Below are positions 7,162 to 14,731 of a stretch of 23,284 bases of DNA, one piece after another. Source of the DNA: Selenomonadaceae bacterium (lineage in GTDB: Bacteria > Bacillota > Negativicutes > Selenomonadales > Selenomonadaceae); the NCBI GenBank assembly GCA_016280345.1, contig JAEEGN010000218.1:1-23284 (forward strand), given 5' to 3'. Position 1 is the stretch's first letter. Every line of letters starts with the position of its first letter. The notes beneath the pieces were generated by a model. The model was not told the origin of the DNA. It saw nothing but the letters and a program-made list of their open reading frames with translations, and did not search any database. Made by a program: the position numbers and the translations under genes.

Positions 7162-7683
7162 ATGGAAATGAGGCTGAAGGTCAGCGGGGCAGCCGCGGCG
7201 GCAGGAAACGGGACGAGGTTCCGCTTCGTGACAACGGCGGCGGCACTGGACGCGGTACCGGAGAACGCCGTCCTGGAAGGCGATATCATCGTCGAGGGGA
7301 CGCTCCGAAGTACCGGCGCCGGTTTCCGGGTGTCGGGCACGGTGAAGGTCAGGCGTTCTTTCGTCTGCGACCGCTGCCTGAAGGAGTGTTCGGAGCGCGT
7401 GACCTACGATTTCTCGGAGGATTTCCGCCGCCCGGACGGTCAGACGTTCGGGGACGGAGAGAGCGTTTTCGAGGGGGAGGCGCTGGATATCGCGCCCCTC
7501 GTACACGACACGGTCCTCACGGCACAACCGATGCAGAATCTCTGCCGGCCGGATTGCCGGGGCCTCTGTCCCCGGTGCGGAGTCGATCTCAACGAGCGGG
7601 ACTGCGGTTGCGACCGTCGCCCGATCGATCCGAGGCTGGCCGCCTTGGAGCAGCTCCTGCGGAACGCGGACGAGGAAGATTGA
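7162..7683 (+). CDS. yceD: YceD family protein (DUF177), rRNA/ribosome-associated
   Basis: The 173-residue product belongs to the YceD/DUF177 family, found almost always next to rpmF. In bacteria and plastids, family members have been linked to 23S rRNA accumulation and large-subunit biogenesis; the exact activity is not settled. Two cysteine groups are visible: C69, C72 and C76 (CDRCLKEC) and C128, C132, C136, C139, C148 and C150 around the conserved LCRPDCRGLCPRCGVDLN. They may bind zinc. The second group and the following acidic tail are the family hallmark. The start is ATG 7162, with a weak TGAGGTTG site 7 nt upstream; ATG 7168 is an alternative. rpmF follows after 57 nt. Confidence 0.9.
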   Translation: MEMRLKVSGAAAAAGNGTRFRFVTTAAALDAVPENAVLEGDIIVEGTLRSTGAGFRVSGTVKVRRSFVCDRCLKECSERVTYDFSEDFRRPDGQTFGDGESVFEGEALDIAPLVHDTVLTAQPMQNLCRPDCRGLCPRCGVDLNERDCGCDRRPIDPRLAALEQLLRNADEED

Positions 7684-7740
7684 GTCCGTTCTGTGAGAGC
7701 CGGACGTAGGATATGTGGGATGTAAGGAGGTGTATTTCGG

Positions 7741-7920
7741 ATGGCAGCACCAAAGCGCAAGATGTCAAAGGCCCGTCGCGATTCCCGCCGGGCGAACTGG
7801 AAACTGACGAAGCCGGGCTATATCCTCTGCCCGCAGTGCCATGAGCCGAAGCTCCCGCATCATGTTTGCATGGAATGTGGGTATTATGATGGCAAGGAAG
7901 TTATTTCCCAGAGCGAATGA
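7741..7920 (+). CDS. rpmF: 50S ribosomal protein L32
   Basis: The 59-codon gene encodes L32, a small zinc-ribbon protein of the large ribosomal subunit. The basic N-terminus reads MAAPKRKMSKARRDSRRAN, the classic L32 start. The zinc ligands are C30 and C33 (CPQC) and C43 and C46 (CMEC). A strong Shine-Dalgarno TAAGGAGGTG (7723-7732) precedes the ATG, suiting a highly expressed ribosomal protein. It has the zinc-binding (C+) form and no degenerate second copy is visible here. A terminator follows directly, so the transcript from the yceD promoter probably ends here. Confidence 0.96.
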   Translation: MAAPKRKMSKARRDSRRANWKLTKPGYILCPQCHEPKLPHHVCMECGYYDGKEVISQSE

Positions 7921-7933
7921 TTTTTTCCCGCCG

Positions 7934-7966
7934 GAGAGCAGGGCGTTTCGTCCTGCTCTCTTTTTG
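7934..7966 (+). terminator. Intrinsic terminator after rpmF
   Basis: The stem GAGAGCAGG (7934-7942) pairs with CCTGCTCTC (7952-7960) around a 9-nt loop and is followed by TTTTTG. It lies 13 nt after the rpmF stop and separates yceD-rpmF from plsX. Confidence 0.85.
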
Positions 7967-7967
7967 C

Positions 7968-7996
7968 TTGCATTTTCCCGGAAAAGCCGGTATAAT
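7968..7996 (+). promoter_or_regulatory. Promoter of the plsX-fab cluster
   Basis: A perfect -10 box TATAAT (7991-7996) has TTGCAT (7968-7973) 17 bp upstream; only the first three -35 bases match. The leader to plsX would be about 40 nt. I saw no FapR-type or FabT-type operator palindrome overlapping it. Confidence 0.65.
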
Positions 7997-8044
7997 ATCT
8001 CACTATGGTTTTATAAATGATGAGCCGCAGGAAGGGGACCCCTG

Positions 8045-9073
8045 ATGAAGATAGCGGTTGACGCCATGGGCGGCGATTACGCGCCGGAACAGATCGTGTT
8101 CGGCGCGGTGCGCGCTGCCCGGGCTCTCGATTGCGAGATTGTCCTGGTGGGCGATAAGACGCGGATCCGCCAGATTCTGGACCGGGAAAAGGACTGGAAG
8201 AAGCTGGCCATTTCGGTTCACCACGCCAGCGAGGCCATCGGCATGGACGAGCATCCGGCGGACGCGGTGCGGCAGAAGAAGGACTCGTCGGTGGTGGTGG
8301 CGACGCAGCTCGTCAAGGACGGCGTCTGTGACGCGGTACTGTCCGCCGGCAACACGGGGGCGGCGGTCACCGCGGCCCAGCTGGTGCTGAAGCGCATCCG
8401 GGGCATCAAGCGCCCGGCCATCGCGACGCCGATCCCGACGCCCCGGGGCGTGACGTTGCTCCTGGACTCCGGGGCCAACGTGGACTCCAAGCCCTTCCAC
8501 CTTTTGCAGAGCGCCCTGATGGGCTCGATCTATTCCGAGCTGGTCTTCGGTCAGCAGGAGCCCCGGGTGGGCCTCCTCAATATCGGCGAGGAAGAGACGA
8601 AGGGCAACGAACTGGTGAAAGAGACGTATCCCCTGCTGCAGAACATGAAAACCATCCGCTTCGTCGGCAACGCCGAGGGGCGGGACGTGCCCAAGGGGAA
8701 TTTCGACGTGGTGGTCTGCGACGGATTCGTGGGCAACGTCGTGCTGAAATTCGGCGAGGGCCTGGCCAAGATGATCATCCGGCTGATCAAGGACGAGGTC
8801 AAGACGGGTAATCTGTTCACCAAGATGGGGGCGTTCCTCCTCATGCCGGCGCTGCGGAAGCTCGGCAAGCGGCTGGACGTGACCGAGTATGGCGGGGCGC
8901 CGCTCCTGGGCGTCAATGGCTGCTGCATCATCAGCCACGGTTCGTCCAACGCCAAGACCATTGCCAGCGCCATCCGGGTCGCCAACGATTTCGCCCGGAG
9001 CCGGGTACTGGAACGCATTGAAAGCGCCGTTGCGAAGGAGGAGATGCTTCAGAATGCTGCCGATGAAAATTGA
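8045..9073 (+). CDS. plsX: Phosphate acyltransferase PlsX
   Basis: PlsX makes acyl-phosphate from acyl-ACP, supplying the PlsY route of phosphatidic acid synthesis at the membrane. The 342-residue product begins MKIAVDAMGGDYAP, the family signature. Other conserved blocks are LSAGNTGAAV, LLDSGANVDSKP, VGLLNIGEEETKGN and DGFVGNVVLKFGEG. AGGAAGGGGA (8029-8038) precedes the ATG. It is the first gene of the fatty acid cluster, with its own promoter, and its last codons overlap the start of fabH, so the two are probably translationally coupled. Confidence 0.96.
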   Translation: MKIAVDAMGGDYAPEQIVFGAVRAARALDCEIVLVGDKTRIRQILDREKDWKKLAISVHHASEAIGMDEHPADAVRQKKDSSVVVATQLVKDGVCDAVLSAGNTGAAVTAAQLVLKRIRGIKRPAIATPIPTPRGVTLLLDSGANVDSKPFHLLQSALMGSIYSELVFGQQEPRVGLLNIGEEETKGNELVKETYPLLQNMKTIRFVGNAEGRDVPKGNFDVVVCDGFVGNVVLKFGEGLAKMIIRLIKDEVKTGNLFTKMGAFLLMPALRKLGKRLDVTEYGGAPLLGVNGCCIISHGSSNAKTIASAIRVANDFARSRVLERIESAVAKEEMLQNAADEN

Positions 9074-10058
9074 CGCTGGTGTTCTGGGCACCGGATTTTA
9101 CGTGCCGGACCGCGTCCTGACGAATCACGACCTGGAGAAGATGGTGGATACCAGCGACGCCTGGATCGTGGAGCGGACCGGCATTCATGAACGCCGATTG
9201 GCGCCCGACAAGACGCCGGTCTCGGAGCTGGCCTTCCAGGCGGCGCAGCGGGCGTTGGCGGACGCCGGGACGAGCCCGGAGGAGCTGGACCTCATCATCC
9301 TGGCGACGCTCACCGCGGATTGCGTATGTCCCTCGGCGGCCTGCGTCCTCCAGGACCGACTGGGAGCGAAGCGCGCCGCCGCCTTCGACCTGTCGGCAGC
9401 CTGTTCGGGCTTCGTCTATGCTTCCAGCGTGGCGGCGCAGTTCATCGCCACCGGTACCTATCGACGAGTCCTGGTGATCGGGGCGGAAACGCTGTCGAAA
9501 TACGTGAACTGGGAGGACCGCAACACCTGCGTCCTTTTCGGTGACGGCGCCGGGGCCGCGGTGTACGGCCCTGTGGAAGAAGGCTACGGCATCCGGGCTT
9601 TCGACCTCGGCAGCGACGGCTCGGGGGCGGACCTTTTGGGCATACCCGCCAGCGGCAGCCGCCACATGATCACCGAGGAGATCATCCGGAAGCGTCTTAA
9701 CCGCATCCACATGTCCGGTCGGGAGGTTTTCCGGTTCGCGGTCCGGGTGATGCCGGCGACGCTGCTGCGCTCGCTGGAGCGGGCCGGGCTCGGCCCGGCG
9801 GACATCGACTGGTTCATTCCCCATCAGGCGAATATCAGGATTATCCAGGCGGCGGCAAAACGACTTGCCATACCGCCGGAAAAGTTTATAATAAATATTG
9901 GGAAATACGGCAACGTGTCGGCGGCCTCGATCCCGATGGCCCTGGCCGAGGCTGCGGGCGACGGGCGCTTCCGTAAAGGCGATATCGTCGCGCTGGCCGG
10001 ATTTGGCGCCGGGCTTACCTGGGCGTCCTGCATTATGAAATGGGCTAAGGAGGATTAG
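9054..10058 (+). CDS. fabH: Beta-ketoacyl-ACP synthase III
   Basis: FabH starts each fatty acid by condensing acetyl-CoA (or another short acyl-CoA) with malonyl-ACP. The 334-residue product carries the Cys-His-Asn triad: C117 in DLSAACSGFVYA, His in FIPHQANIRI and Asn in NIGKYGNVSAAS. The early GVLGTGFYVPDRVLTN and WIVERTGIHERR blocks are typical. I chose ATG 9054 because AAGGAGGA (9035-9042) stands 11 nt upstream; ATG 9063 gives a start closer to relatives but has longer spacing. It overlaps plsX by 20 nt. Its end carries the ribosome binding site of fabK. Confidence 0.95.
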   Translation: MLPMKIDAGVLGTGFYVPDRVLTNHDLEKMVDTSDAWIVERTGIHERRLAPDKTPVSELAFQAAQRALADAGTSPEELDLIILATLTADCVCPSAACVLQDRLGAKRAAAFDLSAACSGFVYASSVAAQFIATGTYRRVLVIGAETLSKYVNWEDRNTCVLFGDGAGAAVYGPVEEGYGIRAFDLGSDGSGADLLGIPASGSRHMITEEIIRKRLNRIHMSGREVFRFAVRVMPATLLRSLERAGLGPADIDWFIPHQANIRIIQAAAKRLAIPPEKFIINIGKYGNVSAASIPMALAEAAGDGRFRKGDIVALAGFGAGLTWASCIMKWAKED

Positions 10059-10060
10059 CG

Positions 10061-11008
10061 ATGTTTGAAGAAAACGTGGTTTGTAAACTATTGCAAATCA
10101 AATATCCGATATTCCAGGGGGGCATGGCCTGGCTGGGTACGGCGGAACTCGCGTCGGCCGTTTCCAACGCCGGGGGCCTGGGCATCATTGGCGCCGGGCA
10201 CATGCCGCCGGATGTCCTCCGGGCCGAGATTCAGAAGACCAAGGCGGGGACGAAGAATCCCTTCGGCGTCAACATCATGCTGATGTCGCCCTTCGTCAAG
10301 GAGGTCATGCAGGTCGTCGTCGATGAGCGGGTGCCGGTGGTGACGACGGGCGCCGGCAATCCCGGCGAGTACATTCCCGCCCTCAAGGAGATCGGCACCA
10401 AGGTCATCCCGGTGGTGGCCTCGGTGGCGCTGGCGAAGCGTCTGGCCCGCACCGGCGTTGACGCGATTATCGCCGAGGGCACCGAGAGTGGCGGCCATAT
10501 CGGCGATCTCACCACGATGGCGCTGGTGCCGCAGGTAGTGGACGCGGTGGAAGTACCGGTCATCGCGGCGGGCGGTATCGGTGACTCCCGCGGCATCGCG
10601 GCGGCCTTTGCCCTGGGCGCAAAGGCGGTCCAGATGGGAACGCGGTTCGTGCTCTCGAAGGAATGCATCGCCCATGAGAATTACAAGAACATGGTTTTGA
10701 AAGCCCGTGACCGCTCCACGGTGGTCACCGGGCGGGCGACCGGCCATCCGGCCCGCGTCCTCCAGAACAAGCTGTCGCGGCTCTATCTCGACCGGGAGAG
10801 CCACGGCGCGCCGGTGGAAGAGCTGGAGAAGCTCGGCGTCGGCACGTTGCGGCTGGCGGCCCGGGAAGGCGACGTGGAGATGGGCTCGGTGATGATCGGC
10901 CAGATTTCAGGCCTGCTCTCGGATATCAAGACCGTGGACGAGATCATCCAGGCCTTGGTGAAGGGCATCCTGCCGGCTTCGGAAGCCGTTGGACAGAACT
11001 GCCGTTAA
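10061..11008 (+). CDS. fabK: Enoyl-ACP reductase II (FMN-dependent)
   Basis: FabK reduces trans-2-enoyl-ACP to acyl-ACP with NAD(P)H and FMN, the last step of each elongation cycle, replacing FabI in many Firmicutes. The 315-residue TIM-barrel protein starts with the substrate strand YPIFQGGMAWLGTAELASAV. It has GGHIG at 144-148 with the catalytic-type His146, and the FMN-phosphate blocks AAGGIGDSRGIAAA and QMGTRF (191-196). An AAGGAGG site inside fabH precedes the ATG by 7 nt. The position between fabH and fabD supports a fatty acid role over nitronate monooxygenase. No fabI is seen in the window. Confidence 0.93.
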   Translation: MFEENVVCKLLQIKYPIFQGGMAWLGTAELASAVSNAGGLGIIGAGHMPPDVLRAEIQKTKAGTKNPFGVNIMLMSPFVKEVMQVVVDERVPVVTTGAGNPGEYIPALKEIGTKVIPVVASVALAKRLARTGVDAIIAEGTESGGHIGDLTTMALVPQVVDAVEVPVIAAGGIGDSRGIAAAFALGAKAVQMGTRFVLSKECIAHENYKNMVLKARDRSTVVTGRATGHPARVLQNKLSRLYLDRESHGAPVEELEKLGVGTLRLAAREGDVEMGSVMIGQISGLLSDIKTVDEIIQALVKGILPASEAVGQNCR

Positions 11009-11017
11009 GGAGGGCGT

Positions 11018-11959
11018 ATGGGAAAACTCGCTTTTGTCTTTCCCGGCCAGGGCGCACAAGTAATCGGCATGGGGAAGGAGCTTTTCGATGCTCATGATAC
11101 CGCGAAGCGGCTTTTCCAGGAGGCGGATGAGGCGCTGGGCTTTTCCATTTCGAAGCTCTGCTTCGAGGGGCCGGAGGAATCGCTTCGGCTGACAGCCAAC
11201 ACCCAGCCAGCCATCCTGACGGTCAGCGTCGCGGCGGCGGCTCTCCTGAAGGAGAACGGTATCTCGCCGGACGTGGCCGGCGGTCACAGCCTGGGTGAAT
11301 ACTCGGCGCTGGTGACGGCGGGCTCGCTGGCCTTTGCTGACGCGGTTCGCCTCGTCCATCACCGGGGCGCCTATATGCAGGAAGCGGTGCCGGTGGGCGA
11401 GGGCGCCATGGCGGCGGTCCTGGGGCTGGACCGGGAGAAGATCGTCGCCGTCTGCGCGGCGGTCTCAGAGAAATCACTGGTTCAGGCGGTGAACTTCAAC
11501 TGCCCGGGGCAGACGGTCATCGCCGGCACGGTGGCCGGCGTCGAAGCGGCTCTGCCCGAGCTCAAGGCGGCGGGGGCTTCGAAGTGCGTGATGCTTCCGG
11601 TAAGTGCCCCTTTCCACAGCGCCCTGATGGCACCGGCGGCAAAGAAGCTGGCGGCGGAGCTGGACGAGACGCCGATCCGGGACGCCGCGTTCCCGGTCGT
11701 CTCCAACTATACCGGGGCGTTGGAGCATACGGCGGCGGAGATCAAGGAAAACCTGGTCCTCCAGGCGGACCATCCGGTGAAGTGGGAGGACTGCGTGGCC
11801 GCCATGCGGGACTTCGGCGCGACGCATTTCGTGGAAGCCGGCCCCGGCAAGACCTTATGCGGCTTCAACAAGCGAATTGACCGCGCCATCAAGAGCGCCA
11901 ACGTGGAAAATATCGCTTCTCTGGAAAAAACTCTTGACACATTGAGGGAGGTTCGCTAA
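11018..11959 (+). CDS. fabD: Malonyl-CoA:ACP transacylase
   Basis: FabD loads malonyl groups from CoA onto ACP. The 313-residue product has FPGQGAQ at 8-14, the nucleophile elbow GHSLGEYSAL with Ser91, the malonate-binding Arg116 in HHRG, and the catalytic His200 in SAPFHSALM. The TAAGGAGGG site overlaps the end of fabK and precedes the ATG by 6-7 nt. fabG begins one base after its stop codon. Confidence 0.96.
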   Translation: MGKLAFVFPGQGAQVIGMGKELFDAHDTAKRLFQEADEALGFSISKLCFEGPEESLRLTANTQPAILTVSVAAAALLKENGISPDVAGGHSLGEYSALVTAGSLAFADAVRLVHHRGAYMQEAVPVGEGAMAAVLGLDREKIVAVCAAVSEKSLVQAVNFNCPGQTVIAGTVAGVEAALPELKAAGASKCVMLPVSAPFHSALMAPAAKKLAAELDETPIRDAAFPVVSNYTGALEHTAAEIKENLVLQADHPVKWEDCVAAMRDFGATHFVEAGPGKTLCGFNKRIDRAIKSANVENIASLEKTLDTLREVR

Positions 11960-11960
11960 T

Positions 11961-12704
11961 ATGCTTTTAGATGGAAAGTGTGCCCTTGTGACGGGAGCAT
12001 CCCGGGGCATCGGCCGGGCTGTTGCCCTGCGGCTGGCGTCGGAAGGCGCTTCCGTGGCGGTCAATTACGCCGGCAACCAGGCGGCGGCGGAGAAGGTCAA
12101 AGCCGAGATCGAAGCCGCGGGTGGCAAAGCCGTCCTCTGCCAGGCGGACGTAGCGGACCCGGCGGCGGCGGAGGCGATGGTCAGGACGGCGGCGGAAGCG
12201 CTGGGCGGCCTTGACATCCTCGTCAACAACGCCGGCATCACCCGCGATAACCTGCTACTCCGGCTGAAGGAAGAGGATTTCGACGCGGTGCTGTCCACGA
12301 ATCTCAAGGGTATCTTCCATTGCACGAAGGCGGCGGCCAAGCTGATGATGAAGAAGCGTGCCGGCCGCATCGTCAACATGGCCTCGGTGGTCGGCATCGT
12401 CGGCAACGCCGGCCAGACGAACTACGCGGCGGCCAAGGCCGGCGTCATCGGCTTCTCGAAGGCGGCGGCGAAGGAACTGGCGAGCCGGGGCGTGACGGTC
12501 AACGTCGTGGCGCCGGGCTTCATCGGTACCGACATGACGGCGGAGCTGCCGGACAGCGTGAAGGAGAATATGTTGGCGGGCATTCCGCTCGGCCGCATGG
12601 GAAACCCAGAGGATGTAGCCAATGCCGTCCTCTTCCTGGCCTCTGACCAGGCTGCCTACATCACCGGCCAGGTGTTGAAGGTAGACGGCGGCATGGTTAT
12701 GTGA
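11961..12704 (+). CDS. fabG: 3-oxoacyl-ACP reductase
   Basis: FabG is the NADPH-dependent short-chain dehydrogenase that reduces 3-oxoacyl-ACP. The 247-residue product has the nucleotide motif TGASRGIGRA (11-20) and NNAG (89-92). The catalytic tetrad is N114, S142, Y155 and K159 (NYAAAKAG). The C-terminal KVDGGMVM ending is typical. GGGAGG lies near the end of fabD, about 10 nt before the ATG. Confidence 0.96.
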   Translation: MLLDGKCALVTGASRGIGRAVALRLASEGASVAVNYAGNQAAAEKVKAEIEAAGGKAVLCQADVADPAAAEAMVRTAAEALGGLDILVNNAGITRDNLLLRLKEEDFDAVLSTNLKGIFHCTKAAAKLMMKKRAGRIVNMASVVGIVGNAGQTNYAAAKAGVIGFSKAAAKELASRGVTVNVVAPGFIGTDMTAELPDSVKENMLAGIPLGRMGNPEDVANAVLFLASDQAAYITGQVLKVDGGMVM

Positions 12705-12752
12705 TATATAGAGAATAAAGAAAAGAGTTTTTACCGGAGGGAGGTGAACAGC

Positions 12753-12995
12753 GTGTCGACTTCGACTTTTGAAAAAGTCAGGGATATCGTTGTCGAGCAG
12801 TTGGGCGTCGAAGCGGACGAGGTCACGATTGATTCCACTTTCATCGATGATCTGGGCGCGGATTCTCTGGATATCGTCGAGCTCATCATGGCTTTCGAGG
12901 AGGAATTCGGGATCGAGATTCCGGACGAGGCTGCGGAGAAGATCAAGACGGTACAGGATGTAGTGAACTATATTGACCAGAATCAGAACAAGTGA
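12753..12995 (+). CDS. acpP: Acyl carrier protein
   Basis: ACP carries growing acyl chains on 4'-phosphopantetheine. The 80-residue acidic protein has the attachment site at S38 within GADSLDIVEL, and the helix III segment EEEFGIEIPDEAAEKI. I chose GTG 12753, which follows GGAGGGAGGTGA (12736-12747) with 5-nt spacing and gives MSTSTFEKV. A GTG at 12744 is part of the Shine-Dalgarno itself. It is 48 nt after fabG. A hairpin follows the stop, perhaps setting the high level ACP needs over the genes downstream. Confidence 0.95.
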   Translation: MSTSTFEKVRDIVVEQLGVEADEVTIDSTFIDDLGADSLDIVELIMAFEEEFGIEIPDEAAEKIKTVQDVVNYIDQNQNK

Positions 12996-13021
12996 TTTCT
13001 GGGAAAAACCTTTCCGGCAGA

Positions 13022-13050
13022 AAAGTCCCGTGATAGCTTCACGGGACTTT
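13022..13050 (+). terminator. Hairpin after acpP (weak terminator or mRNA stabiliser)
   Basis: A perfect 12-bp stem, AAAGTCCCGTGA (13022-13033) with TCACGGGACTTT (13039-13050), has a 5-nt loop. The tract after it is CTAAAGG, not a U-run, so termination is probably partial at best. Confidence 0.55.
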
Positions 13051-13082
13051 CTAAAGGTAGGGCGGGATGGGAGGAGTTGCAT

Positions 13083-14027
13083 TTGAAGCTTCCAGAGCTG
13101 AGGATCGGCGATAAGGTTGCGAAGGTCCCTGTCATACAGGGCGGCATGGCGATCCGTCTCTCTACGGCCCGGTTGGCTTCGGCGGTGGCAAATCAGGGGG
13201 GCATTGGACTCATTGCGGCCTCTGGCATGTCAGAAGACGAACTCCGCTATGAAATACGCCTGGCCCGGTCGCTTACCCGGGGAATCGTCGGGATCAATAT
13301 CATGGTAGCGGCGAGAAGGTTCAGCGAGGTCGTCCGGACGGCGATTGACGAGGGCATTGACCTCGTGGTGGCCGGCGCCGGCTTTTCCCGCGACGTTTTT
13401 GGGCTGGGCAAGGATTCGGGGACGCCGATCGTGCCGATCGTGTCTTCCGTTAAACTCGCGAAAATATCACAGCGTCTTGGGGCGGCGGCCATCGTCGTCG
13501 AGGGCAAGGAGGCGGGCGGCCATCTCGGCACCGATACCTCCGTCCGGGAGCTCATCCCGGATATCCGCGCGGCGGTCGATATCCCGGTGATAGCGGCCGG
13601 CGGCGTGCTCACCGGCCAGGACGTTGTTGACATGATAAAGATGGGGGCGAACGGCGTCCAGATGGGCTCCCGGTTCGCGTCGAGCAAGGAAGCGAACTCC
13701 GCTCCCATGCTCAAGGAATACTATCTGAAATCGAAGCCGGAGGATATCGTCGTCATCCACAGCCCGGTCGGTCTTCCGGGCCGGGCGGTTCGCAATCCCT
13801 TCGCGGAGCGGATCATGAACGGCAACGTACCGCCGACGCAGTGCGATAACTGTCTGAAGGCCTGCAAGCACAATTTCTGCATCATCCGCTCCCTGATCCG
13901 GGCGCAGCAGGGCGATGTGGATACGGGCCTTGTCTTCACCGGCGAGTTCATTTCCCGGATCAGGAAAATCCTGTCGGTGAAGGAAATCTTCCGGCAACTT
14001 CTGGCGGAAGTGGAGTTGGCGTCGTAA
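13083..14027 (+). CDS. FabK/nitronate monooxygenase-family flavoprotein with C-terminal Cys cluster
   Basis: A second FMN TIM-barrel protein (314 residues) of the NPD/FabK family. The barrel blocks are clear: VIQGGMAIRLSTARLASAVA (17-36), EAGGHLG at 143-149 with the FabK-type His147, AAGGVLTGQDV (171-181) and QMGSRF (193-198). Unlike fabK in this cluster, it has a C-terminal part with C254, C257, C261 and C266 (C-x2-C-x3-C-x4-C), possibly a metal or Fe-S site. I chose TTG 13083 because GGGAGGAG lies 6 nt upstream; TTG 13077 is too close to that site. Genes on both sides serve lipid or envelope synthesis, so an enoyl-thioester reductase role is plausible, but the substrate is unknown. Confidence 0.85.
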   Translation: MKLPELRIGDKVAKVPVIQGGMAIRLSTARLASAVANQGGIGLIAASGMSEDELRYEIRLARSLTRGIVGINIMVAARRFSEVVRTAIDEGIDLVVAGAGFSRDVFGLGKDSGTPIVPIVSSVKLAKISQRLGAAAIVVEGKEAGGHLGTDTSVRELIPDIRAAVDIPVIAAGGVLTGQDVVDMIKMGANGVQMGSRFASSKEANSAPMLKEYYLKSKPEDIVVIHSPVGLPGRAVRNPFAERIMNGNVPPTQCDNCLKACKHNFCIIRSLIRAQQGDVDTGLVFTGEFISRIRKILSVKEIFRQLLAEVELAS

Positions 14028-14075
14028 CCGGCGTCGTTGAGCTTTCTCGTTCCATCAGGAAAGGAGGTCGCGGCT

Positions 14076-14603
14076 ATGAATCGGATATTTGTCCGTATCG
14101 TTTTCCTGCTGCTGGTGCTCTTGGCAGCCCTTTCTTCGGCGGCCTTCGCGGAGCGGCCGGCCATTTCGTCCGACCGGCAGACCTTTGACGTCTTCACCAT
14201 GCGCTACCGGCTCGACGGTCACGTCACCGTCCGTTACGCCGACCGTGTGATCACCGCGGATCACGCCCAGGTCAGCGTGGCGACGCTGGAGGTCTGGGCG
14301 CAGGACAATATCGCGTTGGAGGATTCCAGCGGTATCCATTTCACCGGCGACGACCTGTACGTCGAAGGGCCGGCGCACCGGGCCACGATCAACGGCCACG
14401 CGGATTTCCGGCGGGAGGGCCTCCGGGTGACCTCGGATACGGCCACCTTCAGCTGGGATACCAAGATCGCGGAGTTCACCGGTGACGTGACGCGCACGCT
14501 GAACGGCAAGGAAAAGCGTCTGAGCCGTTTCCGCTACAACGTGGTGACCGGTGAGATCCTGTCGGAGGAAGAGCATTCCCCCGGTGGGGAAGGAAGCAAA
14601 TGA
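14076..14603 (+). CDS. OstA/LptA-like periplasmic protein
   Basis: The 175-residue product has a clear signal peptide: MNRIFVR, a leucine/alanine-rich core (residues 8-19), and AFA before a likely cut after residue 25. The mature part is beta-strand rich with the repeating pattern of the OstA/LptA jelly-roll: 'ADRVITADHAQVS', 'GDDLYVEGPAHRATINGHA', 'LRVTSDTATF', 'IAEFTGDVTRT'. LptA forms the periplasmic bridge carrying lipopolysaccharide to the outer membrane, so its presence implies a diderm cell. Whether this copy is the main LptA or a paralogue cannot be told here. AAGGAGG (14061-14067) precedes ATG 14076; an upstream in-frame start at 14037 lacks support. It is 48 nt after the FabK-like gene. 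Confidence 0.8.
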   Translation: MNRIFVRIVFLLLVLLAALSSAAFAERPAISSDRQTFDVFTMRYRLDGHVTVRYADRVITADHAQVSVATLEVWAQDNIALEDSSGIHFTGDDLYVEGPAHRATINGHADFRREGLRVTSDTATFSWDTKIAEFTGDVTRTLNGKEKRLSRFRYNVVTGEILSEEEHSPGGEGSK

Positions 14604-14634
14604 AGCGGCGGTTGCTTCGGTATGTTCGCCGCTT
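14603..14634 (+). other. Hairpin between the OstA-like gene and fabF
   Basis: AAGCGGCG (14603-14610) pairs with CGCCGCTT (14627-14634) around a 16-nt loop, directly at the stop codon of the OstA-like gene. Only TCCC follows, so it is a poor terminator. It could mark an mRNA processing or stability point within the operon. Confidence 0.4.
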
Positions 14635-14731
14635 TCCCATAGGAAACGGTCTTGCGGAATCTTCATGACGCGGGTGGTTTTTCGGCCTGGCTGGGGCCGC
14701 TCCCGCAGGCATAGGATGTGAGGTGTTTTTA

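Noticed and set aside
7966..8044. FapR or FabT operator at the plsX promoter
   Set aside because: No palindrome resembling either consensus is visible around the -10 box or the leader.
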